DNA from: CAYOHG01 sp964465125
GTDB lineage: Bacteria > Planctomycetota > Phycisphaerae > UBA1845 > Fen-1342
Direction: 5' to 3'
Assembly: GCA_964465125.1 (NCBI GenBank)
Contig: CAYXIO010000041.1
Location: forward strand, 1-35,812
DNA length: 35,812 nt
The notes below the pieces were generated by a model. That model had not been told where the DNA came from. It searched no databases and worked only from the letters and a program-made list of their open reading frames with translations. Numbering within the stretch: position 1 is the stretch's first letter; every line of letters begins with the position of its first letter. Made by a program: the position numbers and the translations under genes. This document shows, one piece after another, positions 1 through 9,135 of this stretch.

Positions 1-899
1 GGAGTCGTCGCCGCCGCCGCGAGCCCGTCACACAGTCGCCGAGCATCCGCTTCGAGGGACTCGCTGATGGATCGCAAGACGTCGACGGAGATTCCCAGCC
101 GGGCGGCGACCGCCTCGCTGCGTTCCAACAGAAGGAAATTGCCCGAAAACCCGACGTCGGACTCGCGCGCGAGCAAGTCCGCCAGGTGGACCCGCTGGAC
201 CAGCGGCGCGCCGGACAGGGACGTGGGCAATCCGCCGGCGGCGAGCGAGTGCAGCCAGGCCGCGTCGCGCAGCGGCGCCGCGGCGCCCCAGCTCTGAAGC
301 AGCTCGCGACCGGCGATGCAGTGATCGACGTGCAGGTGCAGCGCTTCGAGATCGGCGATGTCGCCGCGCGATCGCGCGGCTTCGCGCAGGATGCGTTCGT
401 AGCCGCGCGGAAACAGTGCCGACAGCGCGAGCTTTCCCAGGTCGTGCACAAAGCCCGCGACCAGCGCCAGCGTCCCCGACGCCGATGGAGCCGGCGACGA
501 CGCGGCCAGGCGCGCGGTCGCGGTCGCGACGGCGGCGGCGTGCAGCATCCAGCCGGCATGGTCGATCGCGCCCTGCTGCCCCTGGGCCCGCAGCAGCAAC
601 GACCAGCGCGCCACTCCCCCGATCGCCACGTCCGCGGCGAACCAGTCGTCCGGCACCGCGTCGATTTCCGCTGAGCCGCCTTCGCGCTGGGCGCGCCAGC
701 GTCGAACGGCGGCAACGAGTGGAGCAAGCCCCGCGTCCTGAGCGATCTGCGGCTCGAATTGGGCTCGGGTGCCGGCGGGAGGCAGTTCGTGCGCTAGCGC
801 AAACTTCGCCGCGCCGGGAACGGGAGGAAGGTCCTCTAAAAAACGACGGATGGCGTCAGTTGGCTGGGGCGCTCCCGCAGTTGCCGGGTTGGCGATCAC
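1..899 (-). CDS. HDOD-domain signalling protein, C-terminus outside window
   Basis: The minus strand is open without a stop from a GTG at 899 to the left window edge, giving 299 codons of an unfinished protein. The middle carries the HDOD hallmark V-H-D-L-G-K-L-A-L, then an RGYE segment and a D-H-C-I-A-G-R-E-L-L-x-x-W stretch, as in HD-related output domains found in bacterial signalling proteins. HDOD proteins are regulatory; most lack HD hydrolase activity, and their ligand is usually unknown. The GTG start lies two bases after the TGA of the upstream response regulator (TGATGTG), so translation is almost certainly coupled. An ATG one base earlier is followed at once by a stop and cannot be used. 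The first ~120 residues are a weakly conserved, Ala/Arg-rich region. This gene lies opposite several long plus-strand frames, which are GC-driven shadows. Inference: the two-gene unit is a response-regulator/HDOD signalling pair. Confidence 0.8.
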   Translation of the reverse strand, partial: MIANPATAGAPQPTDAIRRFLEDLPPVPGAAKFALAHELPPAGTRAQFEPQIAQDAGLAPLVAAVRRWRAQREGGSAEIDAVPDDWFAADVAIGGVARWSLLLRAQGQQGAIDHAGWMLHAAAVATATARLAASSPAPSASGTLALVAGFVHDLGKLALSALFPRGYERILREAARSRGDIADLEALHLHVDHCIAGRELLQSWGAAAPLRDAAWLHSLAAGGLPTSLSGAPLVQRVHLADLLARESDVGFSGNFLLLERSEAVAARLGISVDVLRSISESLEADARRLCDGLAAAATT

Positions 900-900
900 A

Positions 901-1500
901 TCAGCCACACACCAATTCCGTAATCCGCTTGACCAAATGCTCGATGCTAAAGGGCTTCTGGAGGAAATCGTCCGCGCCGGAGTCGAGCAGCGACTGCACG
1001 TCCTCACGGTTCACCACGCCGGAAACGATGATGATCCGAACGTCCTGCAAAGCCGGGTCGGAGCGCACACTGCGCACGACCGCATTACCATTAATATCGG
1101 GCAGCATGTAGTCGAGGATGATAATGTGCGGGTGGAATTCCTTGGTCAGCAGGCCCGCCTCGAACCCTGTGGTCGCCGAACGCACTTCAAAGCGACCGTC
1201 GCGTTCGAGCAGCTCGACCAGCATCTCGACGATGGTGGGCTCGTCATCCACCACCAGCACGCGCCGCCTACCCAGCTCCAACTGGTCGAGCGGGATCGCG
1301 TTTTCCTTCATGAACTGGATCAGGCTGTCGCGGGGGATGCGGCGGAAGCGCGATCCCGGAACGCGAAACCCGCGCAGCCGGCCATTGTCGAAACAGCGGA
1401 TCACTGTCTGTTGACTGACTTTGCAAATCTCTGCGACTTCACCGGTTGTGAACACGCTTTTTTGAAGGAGCGTGTGGTCCGGTTGCCCGTCCTTTGCCAT
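901..1500 (-). CDS. Response regulator with N-terminal excisionase/MerR-type HTH and C-terminal REC domain
   Basis: A 199-residue protein with the DNA-binding part first. Residues about 15-65 (VFTTGEVAEICKVSQQTV, then an arginine-rich RxxRIPRDSL wing) match the excisionase/MerR-like winged HTH. Residues 79-199 form a receiver domain: acidic pair D85/D86, phospho-acceptor D130 in IIILDYML, S160 and K182 in QKPF. All the residues needed for phosphorylation are present. Most response regulators have REC first and the DNA-binding domain last, so this order is reversed. The gene has a plausible promoter just upstream, 99 bp after mnmG, and its TGA is two bases from the GTG of the HDOD gene. No histidine kinase is visible nearby, so the partner kinase is presumably encoded elsewhere. 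Family assignment is firm; the regulated genes are unknown. Confidence 0.9.
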   Translation of the reverse strand: MAKDGQPDHTLLQKSVFTTGEVAEICKVSQQTVIRCFDNGRLRGFRVPGSRFRRIPRDSLIQFMKENAIPLDQLELGRRRVLVVDDEPTIVEMLVELLERDGRFEVRSATTGFEAGLLTKEFHPHIIILDYMLPDINGNAVVRSVRSDPALQDVRIIIVSGVVNREDVQSLLDSGADDFLQKPFSIEHLVKRITELVCG

Positions 1501-1541
1501 CGGCCGCCCTTGTTTTACCCAAATCCCCCAGCTTCACAAGA

Positions 1542-1570
1542 AGTATAACACGCGCTCCGCCTGTTTTCGA
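1542..1570 (-). promoter_or_regulatory. Candidate sigma-70-like promoter for the response regulator/HDOD pair
   Basis: Read on the minus strand, a -35-like TCGAAA (1565-1570) is followed after 17 bases by a -10-like TATACT (1542-1547, five of six consensus bases). It sits in the 99-bp gap between the mnmG stop and the ATG of the response regulator, about 42 bases upstream of the start codon. The gap is visibly more AT-rich than the genes around it. No experimental support; promoter consensus in this phylum is only loosely known. Confidence 0.35.
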
Positions 1571-1599
1571 GGCCCAACGCGCTTTTTCGCTGCCAGAAT

Positions 1600-3471
<1,872 letters not shown>

Positions 3472-3622
3472 GACGCAGGATTGATACGCAGCGGAAGCGT
3501 TGCGGGCAAGCGCGGCAACGGCACGCATGAACCGCACCGCCGACGGATTCGGCCCGACGCGCACTTTACTAATCAGAGTTGATGCCGTAGGCTAGTTGCA
3601 ACAACACTGATCGGAGTTGCGC

Positions 3623-4372
3623 ATGGCGCGCGAGCCTTGGGACATCACGGCGGACATGGTCCTAGGCCAGGGCGAAGTCGACCGGCTGCTCGCCTTTGTA
3701 CGCAGCCGGACGGCGCGCGCCGAGCGCGAGTCAGCGGCCCTCGATCGGCTGATCATCGAACTGCTGCTATTCACCGGGCTGCGCTGCTCGGAGGCCTGCG
3801 GGCTGGCCTTGCGGGACATTCGTGTGACAGAGTCGGCCCCGTTTCTGAGCGTCGGGACGAAACACGGCGAGGCTCGGAAAGTCTGGGTGCCGAGCGAGCT
3901 CGCGGCGCTCATCCAAGCGTTTGTGACGCGCGTTCGGCCGCGGCTGCTTCCGGCCGGAGTCGATTCAGACGACCCCGAGTCGCGGCTGCTCGTGCACGAG
4001 CGGGGAGGGCGGTTCGAGCGCACCGGACTCTACCGTCGAGTGGTGCGGGTCTTGGAACAGGCCGGGCTCGGGGAGCGTGCGAGCGTGCAATTGCTGCGCC
4101 ATACGTACGGCTACCTCGCGTACCTGCGCACCGGCGGAAACCTGTTGTTCGTGCAGAGGCAGCTCGGCCACGCCCATCCAATGATCACCAGTCTGTACGC
4201 GCGCCTGGTCGCTGAGGATCCCAGCGCGCTCGCACAGCGGGTGGCGATGCCCGGCTCTGGGCGGGCCGCCCGTTCCGATTCAACTCGTGCAAGGGGAGCG
4301 AAACGTGTTCGATACAAGCGAGTCCATCGATCTGGTCGTTCGAAGCGCGATCGCGGAGGTGTTAATGGTTGA
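3623..4372 (+). CDS. Tyrosine recombinase, catalytic domain only
   Basis: A 249-residue tyrosine-recombinase (XerC/D-like, phage integrase family) catalytic core. Residues numbered from the ATG at 3623: R54 in F-T-G-L-R-C-S-E-A, K80 in the GTKHGEARK hairpin, R159 in Q-L-L-R-H-T-Y-G, H183 in Q-L-G-H-A-H-P, nucleophile Y192 in S-L-Y-A-R-L. The first histidine of the usual H-x-x-R box is replaced by Q156. There is no N-terminal SAM-like core-binding domain, so DNA binding must differ from XerC/D. The start is set by a GGAG six bases before the ATG; a TTG two codons earlier has no room for a ribosome site. The last ~40 residues are strongly basic and overlap the following gene by 68 bp. No attachment sites, excisionase or other mobile-element genes were seen, so a resident or domesticated recombinase is likely. 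Confidence 0.85.
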   Translation: MAREPWDITADMVLGQGEVDRLLAFVRSRTARAERESAALDRLIIELLLFTGLRCSEACGLALRDIRVTESAPFLSVGTKHGEARKVWVPSELAALIQAFVTRVRPRLLPAGVDSDDPESRLLVHERGGRFERTGLYRRVVRVLEQAGLGERASVQLLRHTYGYLAYLRTGGNLLFVQRQLGHAHPMITSLYARLVAEDPSALAQRVAMPGSGRAARSDSTRARGAKRVRYKRVHRSGRSKRDRGGVNG

Positions 4373-4736
4373 TGAAAGCAAGGCCGTGCCCTCGGCGCGC
4401 TTCTTCGCCGACCTTGGCGGCGAGTCGATCGACTTCCTGGAGCTTTCGTTTCGCCTGGAAAGGAAGCTCGGCTTCAAGGTCGAGTTCAACCGCCTGCTGG
4501 GCGGGCGCGCGATTCAGACCGCCCCGCGCGGCGTCGTGACGCGCGAGGCGATAGCCGCCCTGGGCAGCGAATACCCGTACCTTCCCGTGGAGCGGTTGAA
4601 GCCCGAACCGACCGTGGCCGAGATGATGGACGAACTCCTGACCGTGGAGGCGATCTCGCGCTTCGTCGGGTCGGTCGCGGCGAGCGCGCCGAATCGCGAT
4701 GGAACCGAGTCGGCAGCGGCGGCACCTCCGCCTTGA
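4305..4736 (+). CDS. Acyl-carrier-like phosphopantetheine-binding protein with an internal insertion
   Basis: A 143-residue small acidic protein. The first ~60 residues match the acyl carrier fold: an initial helix, then F-F-A-D-L-G-G-E-S-I-D-F-L-E-L, where S41 is the expected 4'-phosphopantetheine attachment serine (canonical D-S-L/I-D is E-S-I-D here). Ordinary ACPs are about 80 residues; here roughly 45 extra residues separate helix II from a final helix that reads like ACP helix III (PTVAEMMDELLTVEAI), followed by an Ala/Pro tail. I choose GTG 4305 because AAGGGGAG ends six bases before it; a GTG at 4287 lacks such a site. It begins inside the recombinase frame. No ketosynthase, ligase or other acyl-chain enzyme is nearby, so the substrate and partner are unknown. 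Confidence 0.75.
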   Translation: MFDTSESIDLVVRSAIAEVLMVDESKAVPSARFFADLGGESIDFLELSFRLERKLGFKVEFNRLLGGRAIQTAPRGVVTREAIAALGSEYPYLPVERLKPEPTVAEMMDELLTVEAISRFVGSVAASAPNRDGTESAAAAPPP

Positions 4737-4738
4737 CG

Positions 4739-4787
4739 GGCGCTCGCGGAGCGATTCCCGTGCGTCGAGCGAGTCTCGTTGAGCGCC
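4739..4787. repeat. Inverted repeat between convergent genes, possible weak two-way terminator
   Basis: Between the ends of the convergent ACP-like and secreted-protein genes, GGCGCTC (4739-4745) pairs with GAGCGCC (4781-4787), with a second CTCGC/GCGAG pair possible inside. There is no T-tract on either side, so if it terminates transcription it is not a classical intrinsic terminator. Confidence 0.3.
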
Positions 4788-4794
4788 GCATGAA

Positions 4795-5811
4795 TCAGCC
4801 CGCGCTGGGCTTGCCGGCCTCTTCCTTCTGCTTGGCCCGTTCGGCCTCGCTCAGCACGCGTATCTGGTAGCTGCGCGTCACCGACACGTCGAGATTCTTC
4901 GTTCCCGAACCGTCCGGCGCGTTCATGCTGAGCGAGATGTCGGCCTTCAGCTCGCTCTTGCCGGCGTCGATCTGGCCGAGCTCGACGTCGATGGTCGCGG
5001 TCCCCTGCGCGGTCCAGGTCTTCAGCGACGGCATCGCGCCCATCGCGTTGGGCTTCACCTCAGCCCCCGCCGGCAGCGACGACGTCGCCGTGTACGCGAC
5101 CACCGCAAAGGTCCGCCCGTCGCGCTTCTCGATCTTGTCGAGCTTGCAGTCGAACCTGGTGTCCATCGTGCCGAACGTGGGGGACTTGGTCTGGATCGAC
5201 TTCTGCCAGGTGTCGGCGACCTTGACCTTCTTACCCGGGAAGATTGCCAGCCGGCCGGCCCAGAACTGCTGCTTGATCGTGTCCTCGCCGAGCATCTGCT
5301 CCTTCATCTGCTCGTAGAGCGTGTCTCCCATCGCGGACTGATCGACGGCCTTGCGCAACTCGTCGAGACCCTCGACCTTCTTCACCTCGCCGGCGGCGTC
5401 AATTGTAAACGTGAGTGCCTTTCCCACCCACGGGGCCGCGACCAGCGCCATGCTGTTGTCGTCGGTCGGCTTTTCGCCGGAGTCGGTATCGAAGGCGTGG
5501 CTGCCCGCCATGGGGTGCGACAGCTTCATCATGACGCGCTGAAACGCGATCTGGACCTTGCTCAGGTCGGCCGAAGCGTCGAGCACCTTCTCCTCGAAGG
5601 TGTGGATCGAGCCGCTTTCCGACTTCATCGTCTGGTCCCCGAGCATCTCGCCGGACATTTCCTGACCTGCAACCTCGGTCATCTCGATGAGGCGCGTCGT
5701 GCCGGCCTTGAACTGCGGCTTGAGCTCGACCTCGTCCGCGGCGCTCGCGGCCGAGGCGAGCAGGGCGATCAACGCAGCAGGCAGACACGCTCGACGGAGC
5801 GACGTACGCAT
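4795..5811 (-). CDS. Secreted protein of unknown function (DUF6263-like)
   Basis: The ATG at 5811 opens a clear signal peptide: basic MRTSLRR, a hydrophobic stretch and cleavage expected after AASA before ADEVELKPQF. It is preceded by GGAG eight bases away, which fixes the start; a longer frame upstream to 6489 is an Arg/Ala-rich shadow. The mature protein of about 315 residues begins with L-K-P-Q-F-K-A-G-T-T and is predicted beta-rich, with a repeated pattern of alternating polar/hydrophobic strands. This resembles secreted planctomycete proteins grouped as DUF6263, but I assign that only tentatively. There are no visible catalytic motifs or cysteines forming a pattern. Expected location is periplasm or cell surface. 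It is convergent with the ACP-like gene and divergent from the MFS permease, and probably monocistronic. Confidence 0.75.
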   Translation of the reverse strand: MRTSLRRACLPAALIALLASAASAADEVELKPQFKAGTTRLIEMTEVAGQEMSGEMLGDQTMKSESGSIHTFEEKVLDASADLSKVQIAFQRVMMKLSHPMAGSHAFDTDSGEKPTDDNSMALVAAPWVGKALTFTIDAAGEVKKVEGLDELRKAVDQSAMGDTLYEQMKEQMLGEDTIKQQFWAGRLAIFPGKKVKVADTWQKSIQTKSPTFGTMDTRFDCKLDKIEKRDGRTFAVVAYTATSSLPAGAEVKPNAMGAMPSLKTWTAQGTATIDVELGQIDAGKSELKADISLSMNAPDGSGTKNLDVSVTRSYQIRVLSEAERAKQKEEAGKPSAG

Positions 5812-6207
5812 GAGTGCATCTCCAATGGTGACTTCATTCTCCCGGGGAGGGCTGGTTCGCACAGCCTGTCTCGCGGGCGGGCTGGCCGCCCGAGCTCTCG
5901 GGGCGACGCGCCGACACGCGCGAAGGCAGACAAATCCTAGACCGCGGCCAAGCCGCGCACCAGTCGAAAAGCCTGCGGCGCCGCCGCTCGTGCGGTCTGC
6001 GGGCGCGCCGGCGGCCTGCGCGGCGCGGAAGGGTCCGGGCCGGTCCAGCCGGGCGGGGAACTCGGTCCGCCGGGCGTCGCGGGCGGTCCGTCGACGGCCG
6101 GAACGCCAAACGCTAGGATGCCGCGACCGTCTTCGGGTTCGGTTCATTGCGCGTGATCGGCGCGTTCGCAGGATGACGACCCGGTCAGGTCGGTCCAGGG
6201 AGAAGCC
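5812..6207. other. 396-bp divergent intergenic region
   Basis: Lies between the divergently oriented secreted-protein gene and the MFS permease, and so should hold both promoters, but no convincing -35/-10 pair was found. A perfect hairpin CGGGCGG (5874-5880), GCTGG loop, CCGCCCG (5886-5892) is present without a T-tract. The rest is very GC-rich with no supportable gene. Confidence 0.4.
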
Positions 6208-7476
6208 ATGAGCGCGACGCAGGGCACGTCGGCGGCGGCAATGCCGGCGCCGGGTTCGATGGGGGTGACGATTCGACTGTCCATCATGATGCTGCTGCAA
6301 TACGCCATCTGGGGGGCATGGGCCCCGGCACTGGCCGAGCAGCTTGGGCATGCCCCGTGGAACTTCAACGGGCAGCAAATCGGGATGATCTACGGCTGCC
6401 TGTGGCTGGCCTGCATGGTGGGGCCATTCATCGGAGGGCAGCTGGCCGATCGCGTCATGCCGACGCAGGTGTTTCTCGGCTTGGCGCACCTCGTCGGCGC
6501 GGCGCTGCTGTACTTGACAGCAAAACAGACCGCGTTCAGTTCAATGTGGCTCTGGATGTTTGTCTACAGTCTTTTCTACGCCCCCACGCTGGCGTTGACG
6601 AATTCGATCTGTTTCAGGAATCTGGCGGACTCGGAGCGCGATTTCGGACGCATCCGCCTGTGGGGCACGATCGGCTGGATCATCGTCGGGCTGTTCGTCA
6701 CCGTCCTGCGCAGTCGATTCGGCACGCAAGCCAACTCGACCAGCGATCTGCTGCTGATTGCCGCAGCGTGCTCCGCGGCGATGGGCGTGTTCTGCTTTGC
6801 GCTTCCGCACACGCCGCCAAGAAAGACAACGGAGAATCCGCTGGCGTTTCTGGAGGCGCTATCGCTCCTTCGTGACCGGAACTTCCTGATTTTCATGCTG
6901 ATTTCGTTCGTCGTCACGACCGAGTTGCAATTCTATTACATACCCACGGCGCCATTCCTGGTCAGCCGCGGCGCTTCGTCGGCGAGCGTCCCGGGAATCA
7001 TGACCGTGGCGCAGGTCGCTGAGATTGTCGTCCTCTACCTGTTGCTTCACCTTTCGCTCAAGAAGCTCGGCGTCCGCAAGACGATGATCATCGGCATCAT
7101 CGCCTGGCCGCTTCGCTACCTGCTTTTTACGATTCCAATCCTCGGCGTGAATGTGGCGTCTTTGACGCTGCACGGGTTCGGCTATGCCTTCTTCTTCGTG
7201 GCGTCGCAGATCTACGTGAACATGAAGGCCAAGGATGACATGCGGGCCTCCGCGCAGGCCCTGTTGACGTTCTTTACACTGGGATTGGGCAACTTCCTCG
7301 GGACGTTCTTTACCGGCTGGTGCTGGGACTTCTTCAGCAAGGTCGAGAACGACGTCAAGGTAACCGACTGGACGGCGTTCTTCTGGGTGCCCACGGGAAT
7401 CTGTGTCGTGTGCGCATTGGCGTTCATGTTCCTCTTCCGCGATGACGTGAAGGACGCTGACAAGGGCGCGGCCTGA
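6208..7476 (+). CDS. MFS permease of the nucleoside:H+ symporter type
   Basis: A 422-residue inner-membrane protein with about twelve hydrophobic segments, starting at MTIRL-like MGVTIRLSIMMLLQYAIWGAW, where Y-A-I-W-G-A-W is characteristic of the Nuc_H_symport group (NupG/XapB relatives). Further family features are the G-x-x-A-D-R-V loop after TM2, S-L-F-Y-A-P-T-L-A-L-T-N-S-I, and F-G-R-I-R-L-W-G-T-I-G-W-I. The second half contains the repeated MFS half with T-T-E-L-Q-F-Y-Y-I. GGGAG nine bases before ATG 6208 supports the start. Inferred role is proton-coupled uptake of nucleosides or a related solute; in Planctomycetota these paralogues are numerous and substrates are untested. The cytoplasmic tail ends FRDDVKDADKGAA, and is followed at once by a second transporter-like C-terminal scrap in another frame. 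Confidence 0.88.
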   Translation: MSATQGTSAAAMPAPGSMGVTIRLSIMMLLQYAIWGAWAPALAEQLGHAPWNFNGQQIGMIYGCLWLACMVGPFIGGQLADRVMPTQVFLGLAHLVGAALLYLTAKQTAFSSMWLWMFVYSLFYAPTLALTNSICFRNLADSERDFGRIRLWGTIGWIIVGLFVTVLRSRFGTQANSTSDLLLIAAACSAAMGVFCFALPHTPPRKTTENPLAFLEALSLLRDRNFLIFMLISFVVTTELQFYYIPTAPFLVSRGASSASVPGIMTVAQVAEIVVLYLLLHLSLKKLGVRKTMIIGIIAWPLRYLLFTIPILGVNVASLTLHGFGYAFFFVASQIYVNMKAKDDMRASAQALLTFFTLGLGNFLGTFFTGWCWDFFSKVENDVKVTDWTAFFWVPTGICVVCALAFMFLFRDDVKDADKGAA

Positions 7477-7571
7477 TCGCCGCCATCGCCTTCATCGCGC
7501 TGTTCAACGAGCGGAAGTTCCAGGAGGACTCGGCGGTGATCGAGCGCGAAGACGTGAAGGCGGTGCTGTAG
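7461..7571 (+). pseudogene. Remnant of a second permease C-terminus
   Basis: In the frame -1 to the MFS gene, codons from 7461 to a TAG at 7569-7571 encode a hydrophobic helix (LIAAIAFIALF) followed by a charged tail (NERKFQEDSAVIERED). This has the same shape as the real permease end, CVVCALAFMFLF then RDDVKDADK. The stretch has no start codon, ribosome site or upstream frame of its own. The simplest reading is the 3' end of a lost tandem permease copy, left behind by a deletion or a frameshift that truncated the original tail. The alignment is short, so chance is possible. Confidence 0.4.
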
Positions 7572-7617
7572 ATTCCGCGGACCGGCGGGCTGAACGGGGA
7601 GACGCGCGGACGCGCGC

Positions 7618-9126
7618 CTATCGAAGCAGGAGCAGCGACGACAGCGGCAACGACACGATGCGAGGATCATCGGTGCCGGGCTCGTCGAGCATCGTAACGA
7701 GCACTCCAAACGGCGCGTTGTAGTGTGCCTGCTCAATGAACTTCCGCAGGCCGTTCGTATCGCGATGATCGAGCCTGCGCCGATACTTCACTTCGACCGG
7801 GATTCGCTGCTCGCCCACCGTGAGCACGAAGTCCACCTCTGGTTCGGCTCCGTGTTCCGGGAAATGCGCCACATCCAGATTCAGGATCGAGCGCAGGAAG
7901 TAGCCGGCGGCGCTTTCCGCGATTCTCCCGCTCAAGTCCTGTAGGTGCTCGGAGCGCCTCAGATCCTCCGGCGCCAGCGGAATGACCTCCTCCAGCCAGG
8001 CGGCGCGGAGGGCGTGATCGCAAAGACAGATCTTGTGCGCGCCGCGCCGCTTCTTCAGGCGAAGCTCGAGCGGCTCGATCAAGCGAATCAACAGGGTGCC
8101 GTCCAGGAACTTCAGGTAGGCGAGAATCCGCTGCCAGCCGAGGTTGGCGTTCATGGCCCGGCGCAGCTCCTCGATGTAGAGATGCTGCGCGGGCGACTGT
8201 CCCGCGTACCGGCATGCCAGCCGGAAAACCTCGGCCAGCAGATGCTCGTCGCGTTTCTGACCGCGGGGGCCGAGTCGCAGGTCGTGCCGGATCGCCCGAA
8301 GGATCACCGTTTCCTTCAGAAAATCGGCAACGCGCTCCCAGGGTTCATCGGCGCGCGCGTGCGCGATTGGATACGCACCGCGCGCGGAAAACTGCTGAAA
8401 CGCCGCGTCGCGGACGATGCGATTTCGCTCTCCATGCGAGCGCAAGTCGCCCCACAGGGCTTTTTCCTTCAGCGGAGCCAGGCCGTTTGCCGGAAGGTGC
8501 GGCGCCAGCGCGCCAAGCCGCCGCATCTCGGCAATCTCGCGCAGCAGTAGTGGACCCATTTCGATCGTGGAGATGCGGCCGGCGAGGCTGTCTCGACCCG
8601 CTTCGATGCGCAGCGCCGAACTTCCCGTGACGAGCGCCCGCACCGGTTGCAGGTCGACCAACTGCTTCAGTTGCGGGGCCCAGTCGGGGAGGTTCTGAAC
8701 CTCATCCAGAATGACGTAAGCAGGGGAGCCGAGCTTGGCGGCCTTCCGAAACGAAGCACCCAGGACCTCCTGCTCATACCATTGGCACAATTCCAGGATC
8801 GGCATGGTGAGCTTGCGAAGCTCCGGCAGGTCGTCGAATTGGATTCGGAGGATGTGCTTTGCAGGGACGCCATTCGCCAGCAAGTGCGCAATCACCTGCT
8901 TCAGCAGCGTAGTCTTGCCGACCTGTCGCGGACCGCGGAGCACCGTGGCGGGCGCGAGTCCGCGGGTGAGTCCGTGCAGCACCGGCTGAAAAGCCCAACG
9001 GCGCGTCGGCGGGATGTCCGCGTCTCGCTCATTCGCCCACCACGGATTCCCAGCGCGCAGCGTCCGCTCGAGGGCCGGCGAGGTCTTCAGCATCTCGAAC
9101 AGATCGAGTGGTCGACCCGCTGCCAC
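7618..9126 (-). CDS. AAA_14 / DUF4143-type ATPase
   Basis: A 502-residue P-loop ATPase of the widespread AAA_14 plus DUF4143 family. Walker A is G-P-R-Q-V-G-K-T-T (65-73), Walker B is Y-V-I-L-D-E-V-Q (137-144), and a sensor region V-T-G-S-S-A-L-R follows (167-174), with an L-A-G-R-I box after it. Near residues 425-445 the E-V-D-F-V-L ... P-V-E-V-K pattern resembles the PD-(D/E)xK nuclease-like core at the end of this family. Biological role is poorly defined; such genes often sit singly and behave as accessory genes. GTG 9126 is the start: TAGGAG lies six bases upstream, overlapping the lysS stop codon, so the two genes are cotranscribed with a gap of only 9 bp. The N-terminal leader of about 40 residues before the first beta strand is longer than usual. 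Confidence 0.9.
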   Translation of the reverse strand: MAAGRPLDLFEMLKTSPALERTLRAGNPWWANERDADIPPTRRWAFQPVLHGLTRGLAPATVLRGPRQVGKTTLLKQVIAHLLANGVPAKHILRIQFDDLPELRKLTMPILELCQWYEQEVLGASFRKAAKLGSPAYVILDEVQNLPDWAPQLKQLVDLQPVRALVTGSSALRIEAGRDSLAGRISTIEMGPLLLREIAEMRRLGALAPHLPANGLAPLKEKALWGDLRSHGERNRIVRDAAFQQFSARGAYPIAHARADEPWERVADFLKETVILRAIRHDLRLGPRGQKRDEHLLAEVFRLACRYAGQSPAQHLYIEELRRAMNANLGWQRILAYLKFLDGTLLIRLIEPLELRLKKRRGAHKICLCDHALRAAWLEEVIPLAPEDLRRSEHLQDLSGRIAESAAGYFLRSILNLDVAHFPEHGAEPEVDFVLTVGEQRIPVEVKYRRRLDHRDTNGLRKFIEQAHYNAPFGVLVTMLDEPGTDDPRIVSLPLSSLLLLR

Positions 9127-9135
9127 GCTTGGCTC

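Noticed and set aside
3623..4372. Recombinase as part of an integrated phage or transposon
   Set aside because: No neighbouring phage, conjugation or transposase gene and no flanking direct repeats; neighbours are housekeeping genes.
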